Below, piece after piece: positions 50,553 through 58,448 of a DNA stretch of 64,000 nucleotides (the stretch's first letter is position 1; every line of letters begins with the position of its first letter). The DNA lies in NCBI GenBank assembly GCA_023230585.1, contig JALNXB010000004.1, forward strand, positions 21,958 through 85,957. The letters run 5' to 3'. The position numbers and the translations under genes are program-made. The DNA comes from a bacterium. Its GTDB lineage: Bacteria > Ratteibacteria > UBA8468 > B48-G9 > JAFGKM01. The notes under the pieces are model-generated. The model was not told where the DNA came from. It saw only the letters and a list, made by a program, of their open reading frames with translations, and searched no databases.

Positions 50553-51291
50553 TGTTATTCCCCTTTAAAATTAGTTCAACTCTTTTAAAATCATCATCTG
50601 TGTTGATACCGAGACATTCTTCTAACTTGTCTGTTGTGTAGGTGTCAATTTTTTTACCCTCATCGTACAATATTTTAATAACATCAGTTAAGTAATACTC
50701 TCCCTTTACTTTATCTTTTTTTACCTTCTTTAGAGCGTTAAAGAGTTCAAAAGAGTTAAAAATATATATGCCTGAATTAATTTCTTTAATTTCTTTTTCT
50801 ATATCGGATGCGTTTATCTCTTCTACAATAGAATGTACCGAACCTTTAGAATCTCTTTTTATTCTTCCGTACCCAAAAGGGTCATACATAGATACGCTAA
50901 GAATCGTCCCAACATTCTGGTCTTGCCTATGTTTATCAATTAGAGAAGAGAGGGTTTCTTTACTTATTAGAGGAACATCTCCACAGAGTATTAAAACGTC
51001 ACCATCAAACCCGTTTAAATTTTTGTCTGCTTGCAATACAGCGTGCCCTGTTCCTAATGGATTTAGTTGTTCTGCATATTCAACATTTTTTTCTTTAAGA
51101 ATCTCAAAAATTTCCTCTTTTTTATACCCAACAATTATTACAATTTTTTCGGGTGAAAGTTTATCTATAGTATCGATGATATAGAGAAGTAATGGTTTAT
51201 TTAAGAGTTTCCTAGCAACTTTTTGAGTTTTTCCGCCAAGTCGTTTTCCTCTACCTGCTGCTAATATTATAATAGCAAGTTTTTTTTGCAT
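50545..51291 (-). CDS. glmU: GlmU-like UDP-GlcNAc pyrophosphorylase domain only
   Basis: A 248-residue nucleotidyltransferase: AIIILAAGRGKRLGGKTQKVARKLLNKPLLLYIID, where full GlmU proteins read GxGTRMxSxxPKVLxxLxGKPM, then LNPLGTGHAVLQA, LILCGDVPLIS, EINSGIYIF, YLTDVIKIL. It would form UDP-GlcNAc from GlcNAc-1-phosphate. The left-handed beta-helix acetyltransferase domain of bifunctional GlmU (about 450 residues) is missing; the gene ends after the nucleotidyltransferase and prs begins. Glucosamine-1-phosphate acetylation must be done elsewhere if this is the cell's UDP-GlcNAc route. Confidence 0.83.
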   Translation of the reverse strand: MQKKLAIIILAAGRGKRLGGKTQKVARKLLNKPLLLYIIDTIDKLSPEKIVIIVGYKKEEIFEILKEKNVEYAEQLNPLGTGHAVLQADKNLNGFDGDVLILCGDVPLISKETLSSLIDKHRQDQNVGTILSVSMYDPFGYGRIKRDSKGSVHSIVEEINASDIEKEIKEINSGIYIFNSFELFNALKKVKKDKVKGEYYLTDVIKILYDEGKKIDTYTTDKLEECLGINTDDDFKRVELILKGNNNE

Positions 51292-51342
51292 AATGGTCCT
51301 GATTGTTTTGTGGTTAATGAAATGTTATTTGACAAAAGGATG

Positions 51343-51413
51343 CTGCCCGGCGAGGATTTGAACCTCGAATATCGGATCCAAAGACCGGTGTGTTACCATT
51401 ACACTACCGGGCA
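51343..51413 (-). tRNA. tRNA-Gln (anticodon TTG)
   Basis: The minus strand folds as a 71-base tRNA. The acceptor arm pairs TGCCCGG with CCGGGCA, with G73 as discriminator, expected for glutamine. The seven-base anticodon loop CTTTGGA has anticodon TTG, and the T-arm GAGG TTCAAAT CCTC is intact. CCA is not fully encoded (the next bases read CAG). It lies between spoVG and glmU, all in the same direction, so it is probably cut out of the operon transcript. Confidence 0.95.
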
Positions 51414-51466
51414 AGAATAAGAATCTTTTTAAAATAGAACAAAAATCATAAATTTATAAAATTTCT

Positions 51467-51832
51467 TTATTTTTTTGATTCAAAATCGTACTCTTCAAGA
51501 ACTTTGCTCTGCAGATACTCACGAAACTCTGTTTTTATTGGATGAGCTAAATCCCTATGATGTTGTGAAGGCACAACATCTTTTTCTATTATAGGATTTA
51601 AACCAATGCCGCAAGAACCGCAAAACTTGTTTGTTACGGCATTTTTAAAACCGCATTTTTGACAATCTCTTTGCATTTTCTTGCTTGGCATAGCAACAAA
51701 AAGTCCTTTTTTACCTTCTATTATTCTAATATCTCTGACTACAAAAACATCATCAAAGGTAACAGATGCATAAGCTCTTAGTCTGCTGTTTGGTCTACCT
51801 ACAAGAGAAATTCTTGTTTCAGTAATCTCCAT
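51467..51832 (-). CDS. spoVG: SpoVG family protein with an inserted zinc ribbon
   Basis: A 121-residue protein. The SpoVG halves are clear: EITETRISLVGRPNSRLRAYASVTFDDVFVVRDIRII with GLFVAMPSKK, and HHRDLAHPIKTEFREYLQSKVLEEY. Between them (about residues 53-90) a segment with Cys57, Cys60, Cys71 and Cys74 (CQKCGFKNAVTNKFCGSCG) looks like a zinc ribbon; typical SpoVG proteins have a few residues there. SpoVG is an RNA/DNA-binding regulator. AAAGGAGG precedes the ATG. Neighbours ispE and glmU match the classical order. Confidence 0.9.
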   Translation of the reverse strand: MEITETRISLVGRPNSRLRAYASVTFDDVFVVRDIRIIEGKKGLFVAMPSKKMQRDCQKCGFKNAVTNKFCGSCGIGLNPIIEKDVVPSQHHRDLAHPIKTEFREYLQSKVLEEYDFESKK

Positions 51833-51844
51833 TATCCCTCCTTT

Positions 51845-52702
51845 CTAAGAAGTTGTTACACTGCAAGCTACCAAGCTTTTCCATCCTTTAACTGTTACTT
51901 CTTCGGCTTTCTCTTCAGCTTCCTTTTTAGTTTTATATATAGCAAAGAGAGTACCGCCACTACCTGATAAAAATATTCTTTTACCAGTACTTCTTTCCAA
52001 ACTATTCTTCACCTCCTTTATTTTTGGATATAGGTTGTAACAGCTTTCAGATAACCTATTTTCAAGCAGTTTCTCAAGATTCGAGATATTTGAGTTGTTA
52101 ACCAAACTAAGTATCATTTTAATTTTTTCAGAAGCTTTTGTCAAATCTCCTTTAACCCCCATTCTATCCATATTCATATAAACACTTTTTGTAGAGACAG
52201 GAAAGTTTGGAATAAAGAGATTATAAAACAGCGGTTCTATTGTTTTTACATCTTTAACCTGTTCGCCAAAACCTTCTATTATTGCTCTTTTACCTGAAAT
52301 AAAGAGAGGTACATCTTTTCCTATAAGTGCTGCTAAATCAAGAAATTCTCTTTCGTTAGGCTTTATTTTGCAATCTTTTAAAAGAACTTTCATAACTGTA
52401 GCAGCATTAGAACTTCCACCACCTAAACCGCTACCTGGTGGAATATTCTTAAAAACTTTAATATCAAATTCTCCCTGTAGAGCACACTTGTTTTTTAGAA
52501 GTTTCAAACTTTCAGAAACACTATTCTGTTCCGGTATCTCCCAATCAGATATAAAAGTAACACTATTTTTTTTAACTTTTTCAATCTCAATCTTATCTTG
52601 AAAACTGATTATATCAACAAAGGAGATAAGAGGATGAAAACCCTGTTGTGGAGGTCCAACTTCTAAAAAAAGATTAATTTTTGCTGGTGCTGAAATTATC
52701 AT
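51845..52702 (-). CDS. ispE: 4-diphosphocytidyl-2-C-methyl-D-erythritol kinase
   Basis: A 285-residue GHMP kinase: the start IISAPAKINLFLEVGPPQQGFHPL (substrate lysine and the usual LxVxG pattern), the ATP loop PPGSGLGGGSSNAATVM, and FLSGSGGTLFAIY near the C-terminus. It phosphorylates CDP-methylerythritol in the non-mevalonate isoprenoid pathway, which feeds undecaprenyl carriers for the polysaccharide genes. The gap to spoVG is 12 bases and to grpE 5 bases. Confidence 0.95.
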   Translation of the reverse strand: MIISAPAKINLFLEVGPPQQGFHPLISFVDIISFQDKIEIEKVKKNSVTFISDWEIPEQNSVSESLKLLKNKCALQGEFDIKVFKNIPPGSGLGGGSSNAATVMKVLLKDCKIKPNEREFLDLAALIGKDVPLFISGKRAIIEGFGEQVKDVKTIEPLFYNLFIPNFPVSTKSVYMNMDRMGVKGDLTKASEKIKMILSLVNNSNISNLEKLLENRLSESCYNLYPKIKEVKNSLERSTGKRIFLSGSGGTLFAIYKTKKEAEEKAEEVTVKGWKSLVACSVTTS

Positions 52703-52707
52703 TCTCG

Positions 52708-53259
52708 CTATTGTTCTTTCCTGTTTTTTGCTACTTTCACAAGGGCTGGTCTAATAATTTTACCGTTCAAAATGTACCCCACCCTATCTTCTGCTAAAAT
52801 ATAGTCTTCTTCAACATCGTTGGTTTCAACGATTTCTGATGCCTCATGTAAATTTGGATCAAATTTAACACCTTGTGAAGTAATCTTTTTTACGCCTACA
52901 GATTCAAGAAGTTTTAAAAATTCTGTCCCGAGCATTTGGACACCTTGTTGGATAACATCATTAGAAGAATTTTTATCCATCTGTTTTAACACACTTTCAA
53001 ATATATCGTTAAAAGGAATTAATTGACATATAAAATTTTCGAGCCCAAATTGAAATATTTCTCTTTTTTCTTTCTCTGTTCTTTTTCTGTAATTTTCAAA
53101 TTCTGCGGCGGTTCTTAAGTATTTATCTTTAACTTCTAAAAACTCTTTCTGACTAGAGAGTAGAGATTTTTCTGCATTTTTCAATTTTTTTGAGTTTTCT
53201 CGCAGGTTGTGTAAATCTGTCTCTCTAATATTTATTATTTTTTCTACTTTTTTACGCAT
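52708..53259 (-). CDS. grpE: Nucleotide exchange factor GrpE
   Basis: A 183-residue protein: a long N-terminal coiled coil (about 1-60), then LRTAAEFENYRKRTEKEKREIFQFGLENFICQLIPFNDIFESVL and a C-terminal beta domain ending GYILNGKIIRPALVKVAK. It exchanges ADP on DnaK. It is not beside dnaK, dnaJ or hrcA; it is between lepB and ispE. No CIRCE-type operator was seen upstream. Confidence 0.93.
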   Translation of the reverse strand: MRKKVEKIINIRETDLHNLRENSKKLKNAEKSLLSSQKEFLEVKDKYLRTAAEFENYRKRTEKEKREIFQFGLENFICQLIPFNDIFESVLKQMDKNSSNDVIQQGVQMLGTEFLKLLESVGVKKITSQGVKFDPNLHEASEIVETNDVEEDYILAEDRVGYILNGKIIRPALVKVAKNRKEQ

Positions 53260-53306
53260 CTTATTACCACCTCTAAGAAATCAAGAAAAAACAACTTTAA
53301 ACCTAA

Positions 53307-53855
53307 CTACTTGATAAAACCCATACGCCAAGGAGGCCAATATATAAACAATGCCTTGCCAACCATTTTGTCTGATGAAACAAACCCAAAATAGCGGCTA
53401 TCTTTACTATTTATACTGTTATCTCCAAGAACAAAGTAATTAGATTTAGGAATTTGTATCTCTTCATTTTCTTCAAAATATCCTAAGCTATAATAGTATA
53501 TTTCCCCAATAGTTCCATCAGTTATTTTTTCGTCGTTTATATATATACTCCCTTCTTTTATCTGTAGCCTTTCACCGGGAAGCCCTATAAGACGTTTTAC
53601 AAAATCACGTTTAGGGTCTTCTGGATATTTAAAAATAACAACCTCACCTCTTTTAGGTGGCCTAATTTTATAAATTATATTGTTTGATAATAGACGGTCG
53701 CCAATTTTTAAAGTTGGATACATTGAAGAAGAAGGAATTCTAAAGTTACCAATAAATATAAACCTGATAATAAGAGCAATAGATACCGCCCAAATTAAAG
53801 ATTTAAGCCAATCTGCCCAAACTGATGTTTTCCCTTCTTTATCTTTTTTTTTCAT
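53307..53855 (-). CDS. lepB: Signal peptidase I
   Basis: A 182-residue protein with one N-terminal membrane helix (about 19-36). IPSSSMYPTLKIGD gives the nucleophile Ser44, and RDFVKRLIGLPGE the general base Lys87. GDNSINSKDSRYFGFV is box E. It cleaves signal peptides at the outer face of the cytoplasmic membrane. Length is typical of the short Gram-positive/other-phyla type with one helix rather than the two-helix E. coli type. Confidence 0.95.
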   Translation of the reverse strand: MKKKDKEGKTSVWADWLKSLIWAVSIALIIRFIFIGNFRIPSSSMYPTLKIGDRLLSNNIIYKIRPPKRGEVVIFKYPEDPKRDFVKRLIGLPGERLQIKEGSIYINDEKITDGTIGEIYYYSLGYFEENEEIQIPKSNYFVLGDNSINSKDSRYFGFVSSDKMVGKALFIYWPPWRMGFIK

Positions 53856-53906
53856 TTCTCCCTCAAGTTTACAATATAAAATATAGATTTTACCTTTTTA
53901 GAAGAA

Positions 53907-55019
53907 TTAATGCAACCGTTTTTTTAAAGTTTCTATATATACAGAGGTATAATCTGATACCATTTTTTCTAAGCCAAAGTTTTCTTCAACCCGTATCTTT
54001 GCAGAAATGCCTGTTTGATGTCGTATTTTTTTGTCTTTAATAAGCATTATTATTTTATCGGCAAGCTGAACATAACTTTTAGGTTCAACAACAAACCCGC
54101 TTATATTATTCTCTATAATGTAAGGTATATCAGCAACCCCAAAAGCTACTGTTGATTTTCCGTATTTCATTGCTTCAAGAAGACTAACTGGAAACCCTTC
54201 CCAGAGAGAAGGTAGAACAAAAATATCAAAAAGTTGGATAAGTTCTTCCACATCAGAACGAAATCCAGTAAAAATAAAATTTTTAATCAGCCCTCTCTTA
54301 CCAATTTCTTGTAAAAGAGAATTTTTTAAAGGTCCTTCGCCCGCAATAAGAAAAAAAGTGTTTGGGAACTCCTTTAATACTCTCTCTGCACCCTTTATCA
54401 GATAAATATGTCCTTTGGCTGTTTTTAAATTACCAACAGTTCCAACAAGATAGTCTGATTTTTTTAAGCCAAAAGACTCTTTATTTATTGTGGGTTGAAC
54501 CTTTTCATTAGAAATACCGTTTGGGATAACAATTATTTTTTCTTTAGGTATATGGGCTTTTTTTATAAGTACTTCTCTACCAGAAAAAGAGTTAGATATA
54601 ATCAAATCTGCCCAGATAGAAGTAAATTTATCTACCTGCCAATGGTACCATTTACGCCAAACATCAATACTTCTTTGTGAAGATATAACTAAAGGGGTTT
54701 TTAGAAGCAACCCGGCAACCCTTCCAACCAAATTGCCTGCAAAAAGGAAGGAATGTATAATATCTGGGTTTTCATCTTTTAAATATTTAAGAAAGAGGAA
54801 AAAGGTGTATGGTTTTTTTTTAAAACTGAATATATAGGTTTTTATATTTCTTTTTACCAATTCGTCAGTAAATTTACCAGTTCCTTTTATGGCAAAAATT
54901 ATCGGTTTTTCAAATAGATTTAAATTGAGGTTTTCAAGCATCAGTAGGAGCATTTTTTCTGTACCTCCTATCTCTGAACTTGAAATAATGTAGGATATTT
55001 TTATTTTTTTATTTTCCAT
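53907..55019 (-). CDS. GT4 glycosyltransferase
   Basis: A 370-residue GT-B enzyme: ISSSEIGGTEKMLLLMLENL, VIPNGISNEKV, GTVGNLKTAKGHIYLIKGA, FTGFRSDVEELIQLFDIFVLPSLWEGFPVSLLEAMKYGKSTVAF with the E-x7-E motif. The same layout as the enzyme at 30635, and the two are likely paralogues. It stands alone among housekeeping genes (tsaB, lepB), outside the main polysaccharide island; it overlaps tsaB by 11 bases. Confidence 0.85.
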   Translation of the reverse strand: MENKKIKISYIISSSEIGGTEKMLLLMLENLNLNLFEKPIIFAIKGTGKFTDELVKRNIKTYIFSFKKKPYTFFLFLKYLKDENPDIIHSFLFAGNLVGRVAGLLLKTPLVISSQRSIDVWRKWYHWQVDKFTSIWADLIISNSFSGREVLIKKAHIPKEKIIVIPNGISNEKVQPTINKESFGLKKSDYLVGTVGNLKTAKGHIYLIKGAERVLKEFPNTFFLIAGEGPLKNSLLQEIGKRGLIKNFIFTGFRSDVEELIQLFDIFVLPSLWEGFPVSLLEAMKYGKSTVAFGVADIPYIIENNISGFVVEPKSYVQLADKIIMLIKDKKIRHQTGISAKIRVEENFGLEKMVSDYTSVYIETLKKRLH

Positions 55020-55644
55020 AATAGGGTTTCAAATCTAAGGAGGGAATACCCCTTTTGATTTTTTCATAGGCAAGCAACCCATTTATTCCTGCTCTGGGAA
55101 AAAAGTGATTTTTAGCTACCTTAAAATTCTTAGTATTTTTAACTCTTTCATTTAAAAGAGATACACCAGGTCCAACTATTAAAAGATTTTTAAGCAAGTC
55201 GGTCTCTAAAATTTCTTCAATAGTTTTTTTTTCAGGCAAATAACTACTTTTATAATAGAACCGTGAAGTGAAATAAGAAACATAAAGTTTACCACTATAA
55301 GCATTAATCAAATTTATTGCAGGAAGGTTCAAATCTTTTATACCAAAAAAAATAGATTGAGGTAAAGATATAGAATATATTCGGGTTCTATCGCCTTTAG
55401 CAAGCCCCAAGGTAAATGATAATCCACCTCTTGTGCCTGTCCAAGAACCTGGACCGTTTGAAACAACAAAATAATCTATTTCTGATAAAGCAATATGTGA
55501 TTTTTTAAGAAGGTTAAGCAGGTTTGGAGTTAATTGACCAGAAATGTCAAAATCGTTGAAATAGACTTCATATTTAATTTCGTTGTCTTCAAGAAATGCT
55601 AAACTACCAATCTCAGAAGTAGTTTCCAAAGATAGGATTTTCAT
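55009..55644 (-). CDS. tsaB: tRNA threonylcarbamoyladenosine biosynthesis protein TsaB
   Basis: A 211-residue ASKHA-fold protein: KILSLETTSEIGSLAFLEDNE and FVVSNGPGSWTGTRGGLSFTLGLAKG, the two signatures of TsaB/YeaZ. It is the structural partner of TsaD in tRNA t6A37 formation; it lacks catalytic residues by nature. The C-terminal half is divergent, as usual. One base separates it from the lipoprotein gene upstream. Confidence 0.9.
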   Translation of the reverse strand: MKILSLETTSEIGSLAFLEDNEIKYEVYFNDFDISGQLTPNLLNLLKKSHIALSEIDYFVVSNGPGSWTGTRGGLSFTLGLAKGDRTRIYSISLPQSIFFGIKDLNLPAINLINAYSGKLYVSYFTSRFYYKSSYLPEKKTIEEILETDLLKNLLIVGPGVSLLNERVKNTKNFKVAKNHFFPRAGINGLLAYEKIKRGIPSLDLKPYYGK

Positions 55645-56865
55645 TTACTTTACTCGGCTTAAAAGTTTAGAAATAGTCTTAGCATCAAAATTTGTATTAG
55701 AACCAATATTAAATTCGCTTGCAAGACTAAATTTAGCTGTCCCTAAGGGCACTTTACTTTCTAGGTAGACAGGTACTCTTTTATTGTCTGCAGTAATCCA
55801 AATATCCATTTTACCTTTAGTAAAGAAACCCGCATCAGATTTTGCCTGAGGTTCTACAATAAAAATATCTCTAACACCATAATTAGGAATATTTTTTTTG
55901 GCTCTACTTTTTCTGTTTATAATTAGGTCCCACATTTCTCTCAACACTACAGGGACCGTAAAAACTCTTTTTGTATTAAAATCGAGGGTTCTTACCATAT
56001 AAAAACTTGATATTCCATCGTAGGCAGGATTTGTTAACTTTACAGTTTGGGTTTTTGTAGAATAGATTTTACCTTTTCTATATTTCCTTAACCTCCATCT
56101 GTAAGTATCAGAGTTCTTATTAAAATATAAATCTAAAATATCTTCTTTATCTCTATTTTTAGTATATTGATAATAATAACAAGGTAGTAATGTTTCTCTA
56201 TCTATATAAGCATCTATCCTGTAATAACCCATATTCATATTTGCAAGGACACCTTCTGGAACAGTAACAGCTACAAGATGGTATATATCTCCATAGTTAT
56301 TTTTAGCTTTTTTTGAAGCAACCAGAGCTTTTCCTACCTTCATAAAGTTCCAGTTAACATTATAAATAAGACATTCCCCACTCCACCTTTCAAAAAATTC
56401 TTTTTCCGTAGCATAAGGGTCCAAAACCGGTGTAGGAACTACTGGTTTTGGTACAATAACAGGTTCTTCTTTCTTTGCAATTACAACAGGGGGTTCTTCC
56501 TCAACTATTACTTCTAAAACTTCTTTCTCTTCTTTTGGGGACGCAATAACGGTAGGTTCAGAGGGCTCTACTTTTACCTCTTCAATTTTAACAACAGGTT
56601 TTTCTTTTTTAACAACCGGAATCAGTTCTTCCTCGACAGCCGCAAATTTTTTCTCATCAAAAACCGTATCTTGAGGATGAAGGTCTGCTTTATGATGTTC
56701 CTGGTCTTCTTCAATACATTCGCCTAAAATTGGTGCTTCAGTAATCTGCTGAGAAAGTTTTTCTTGACTCCGTTGACTTGACCTCCAATCTTCCTCATAA
56801 CAGACACACCCAGACAAAAACATTAAAAAAACAAAAAGAAGTAAGCATTTAGACGCTTTTTTCAT
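55645..56865 (-). CDS. Lipoprotein with C-terminal DUF3108 domain
   Basis: A 406-residue protein. The N-terminus has a lipobox (FLMFLSGC, lipidated Cys20). A low-complexity stretch rich in Glu, Val, Pro and Lys spans about residues 65-155 and probably bridges the envelope. The DUF3108 domain follows (about 160-400; GECLIYNVNWNFMKVGKALV, YRIDAYIDRETLLPCYYYQYTKN, YDGISSFYMVRTLDF). The function of DUF3108 proteins is unknown; many are periplasmic. It begins the tsaB-GT4-lepB-grpE-ispE group. Confidence 0.75.
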   Translation of the reverse strand: MKKASKCLLLFVFLMFLSGCVCYEEDWRSSQRSQEKLSQQITEAPILGECIEEDQEHHKADLHPQDTVFDEKKFAAVEEELIPVVKKEKPVVKIEEVKVEPSEPTVIASPKEEKEVLEVIVEEEPPVVIAKKEEPVIVPKPVVPTPVLDPYATEKEFFERWSGECLIYNVNWNFMKVGKALVASKKAKNNYGDIYHLVAVTVPEGVLANMNMGYYRIDAYIDRETLLPCYYYQYTKNRDKEDILDLYFNKNSDTYRWRLRKYRKGKIYSTKTQTVKLTNPAYDGISSFYMVRTLDFNTKRVFTVPVVLREMWDLIINRKSRAKKNIPNYGVRDIFIVEPQAKSDAGFFTKGKMDIWITADNKRVPVYLESKVPLGTAKFSLASEFNIGSNTNFDAKTISKLLSRVK

Positions 56866-57097
56866 TATTATAATATGTTTGATGTTTTAAAAACAAGTTC
56901 TTTAATTTGGTTTTAGTTTGATAGTAAACTTAGTAAAAACTTTACCATAAATTTCACAAACTGTCAAGAGAACGAATTATGCCATAATAAATCTATACGA
57001 AAAGAAATCTTTGCGCCAAATAGAAATCTATACAAAACTATCTTCCTAAACAAGAAAATAGGGAGGCAGTAAATGGAGTCAGAGAGACTAACGATGA

Positions 57098-57350
57098 AAG
57101 AGAAAGGCAAGGATAAATACGAGAGATTACCTTGCATATCATTCCGGACTTGATCCGGAATCTCGTTTTTTCTACCACTTCATAGGTGACAAAATGGGAC
57201 GGGAGAGAATTTCCCCCTCTAATTGCCTCTCCTTTTGGGGGAGAGGAATATAAAGTGAGGGAGTCTTTTGCTTTTAAATCATTTGATTTTGGGAAGTCTG
57301 TTTAAAGCCCCCATTCCGTCTTTACAAGGACAGACAATTCTCTCGGAAGT
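57098..57350. repeat. Intergenic mosaic repeat cluster, inverted (modules A, C, D)
   Basis: Part of the 519-bp gap between the lipoprotein and the oxidoreductase gene. GGCAAGGATAAA (57103-57114), A in the opposite orientation to the other copies (57136-57165, perfect arms, then CTCGTTTTTT on the plus strand), an inverted C (57208-57262), and CCATTCCGTCTTTACAAGG (57311-57329), the complement of the GACGGAAT tail. The first 230 bases of the gap hold only a short direct repeat, AAATCTATAC, at 56990 and 57025. Confidence 0.78.
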
Positions 57351-57384
57351 TTCCAACCAAAGAGGGAGGGGTACAAACAATATA

Positions 57385-58362
57385 TCAAACAGTACTTCTT
57401 TTATTTAAAATAGATTTTTCTGCTTCTTCAAGGACTTTCAAAACACGTAAACCCTCTAAACCATCTGTTAAGGGGGTTTTACGGGTTTCAATACACTCCA
57501 CAAAATGCTCAAGTTCTAACCTTAGAGGTTCACCTTTCTCTACAGGTATAACTTGACTTTCAGATTTTTGTGCAACAGGTATTTTCCCGTCTATCCATTC
57601 AATTTGGTGTGGATATAAAAACAGTTTTTCTTGTAAAGTGTCATCAAAAACTAGCATCCCTTTAGAACCTATAACCACAAGTTTCTGTTCCTTAAACGGG
57701 TTTAACCAATTTACTGAAATATGGCTCTTTACACCCGTTGAAAATTTTAATGTTATGACAGCCATATCATATATCTCTTTTTGAAGATAAGCGCCAGCAA
57801 AAGAATCTATTGTAACCGGTTCTTCTCCAGCAAGAGAAAGAACAACTGATATATCGTGTGGTGCTAAACTCCATAAAACATTCTCTTCTGTTCTTAATTT
57901 ACCTATATTTAGACGGTTAGAGTAGATATAATAAATTTCCCCAATAACTTTTGAGGTAATAAGTTCTTTAAGTTTTTTTACAGCAGGATGGTAATGTAGG
58001 ATATGTCCAACCATAAGGATTCTTTTGTTATCTTTCGCAACTTCAAGCAGTTCAGCACCTTGCTCAACAGTTAAAGAGAGAGGCTTTTCTACAAAAACAT
58101 CTTTACCTGCTTTTAACGCTTGCTTTGTAAACTCATAATGGGTCACAGCAGGGGTAGCAAAAGCTATACCTTTGATTGAAGGATTACTCAACATTTCAGA
58201 TAAAGATGAAATATAGTGTGCGTTAGGGAAGTTTTGCTTAAATTCAGATAAAACAGCAGGGTTAGAATCACAAACAGTGTGTAAACTACCCATTTCATAA
58301 AAATTTCTAAAAATATTCTTACCCCAATATCCTGTTCCCACAAGCCCTATAATTTTTTTCAT
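57385..58362 (-). CDS. Gfo/Idh/MocA-family oxidoreductase
   Basis: A 325-residue NAD(P)-dependent dehydrogenase: IGLVGTGYWGKNIFRNF (nucleotide loop), FVEKPLSLTVEQG (the EKP motif with the catalytic lysine) and GHILHYHPAVKKL, a histidine-rich active-site segment. In polysaccharide clusters these enzymes often oxidise C3 of UDP-GlcNAcA (WlbA-type), but no partner aminotransferase is in view. It diverges from the Fe-S gene, with only 86 bp between them. Confidence 0.85.
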   Translation of the reverse strand: MKKIIGLVGTGYWGKNIFRNFYEMGSLHTVCDSNPAVLSEFKQNFPNAHYISSLSEMLSNPSIKGIAFATPAVTHYEFTKQALKAGKDVFVEKPLSLTVEQGAELLEVAKDNKRILMVGHILHYHPAVKKLKELITSKVIGEIYYIYSNRLNIGKLRTEENVLWSLAPHDISVVLSLAGEEPVTIDSFAGAYLQKEIYDMAVITLKFSTGVKSHISVNWLNPFKEQKLVVIGSKGMLVFDDTLQEKLFLYPHQIEWIDGKIPVAQKSESQVIPVEKGEPLRLELEHFVECIETRKTPLTDGLEGLRVLKVLEEAEKSILNKRSTV

Positions 58363-58448
58363 AAGATCCCTTTAAAAGATTGACACTCTAATATACTACA
58401 ATTATAATACTACAAAAGACGAAATAAGTCAAAAAGAGAGGGATTACT

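Noticed and set aside
7040..57350. CRISPR array among the repeated sequences
   Set aside because: The repeats are dispersed singly through many gaps with no regular spacers, and no cas gene is present.
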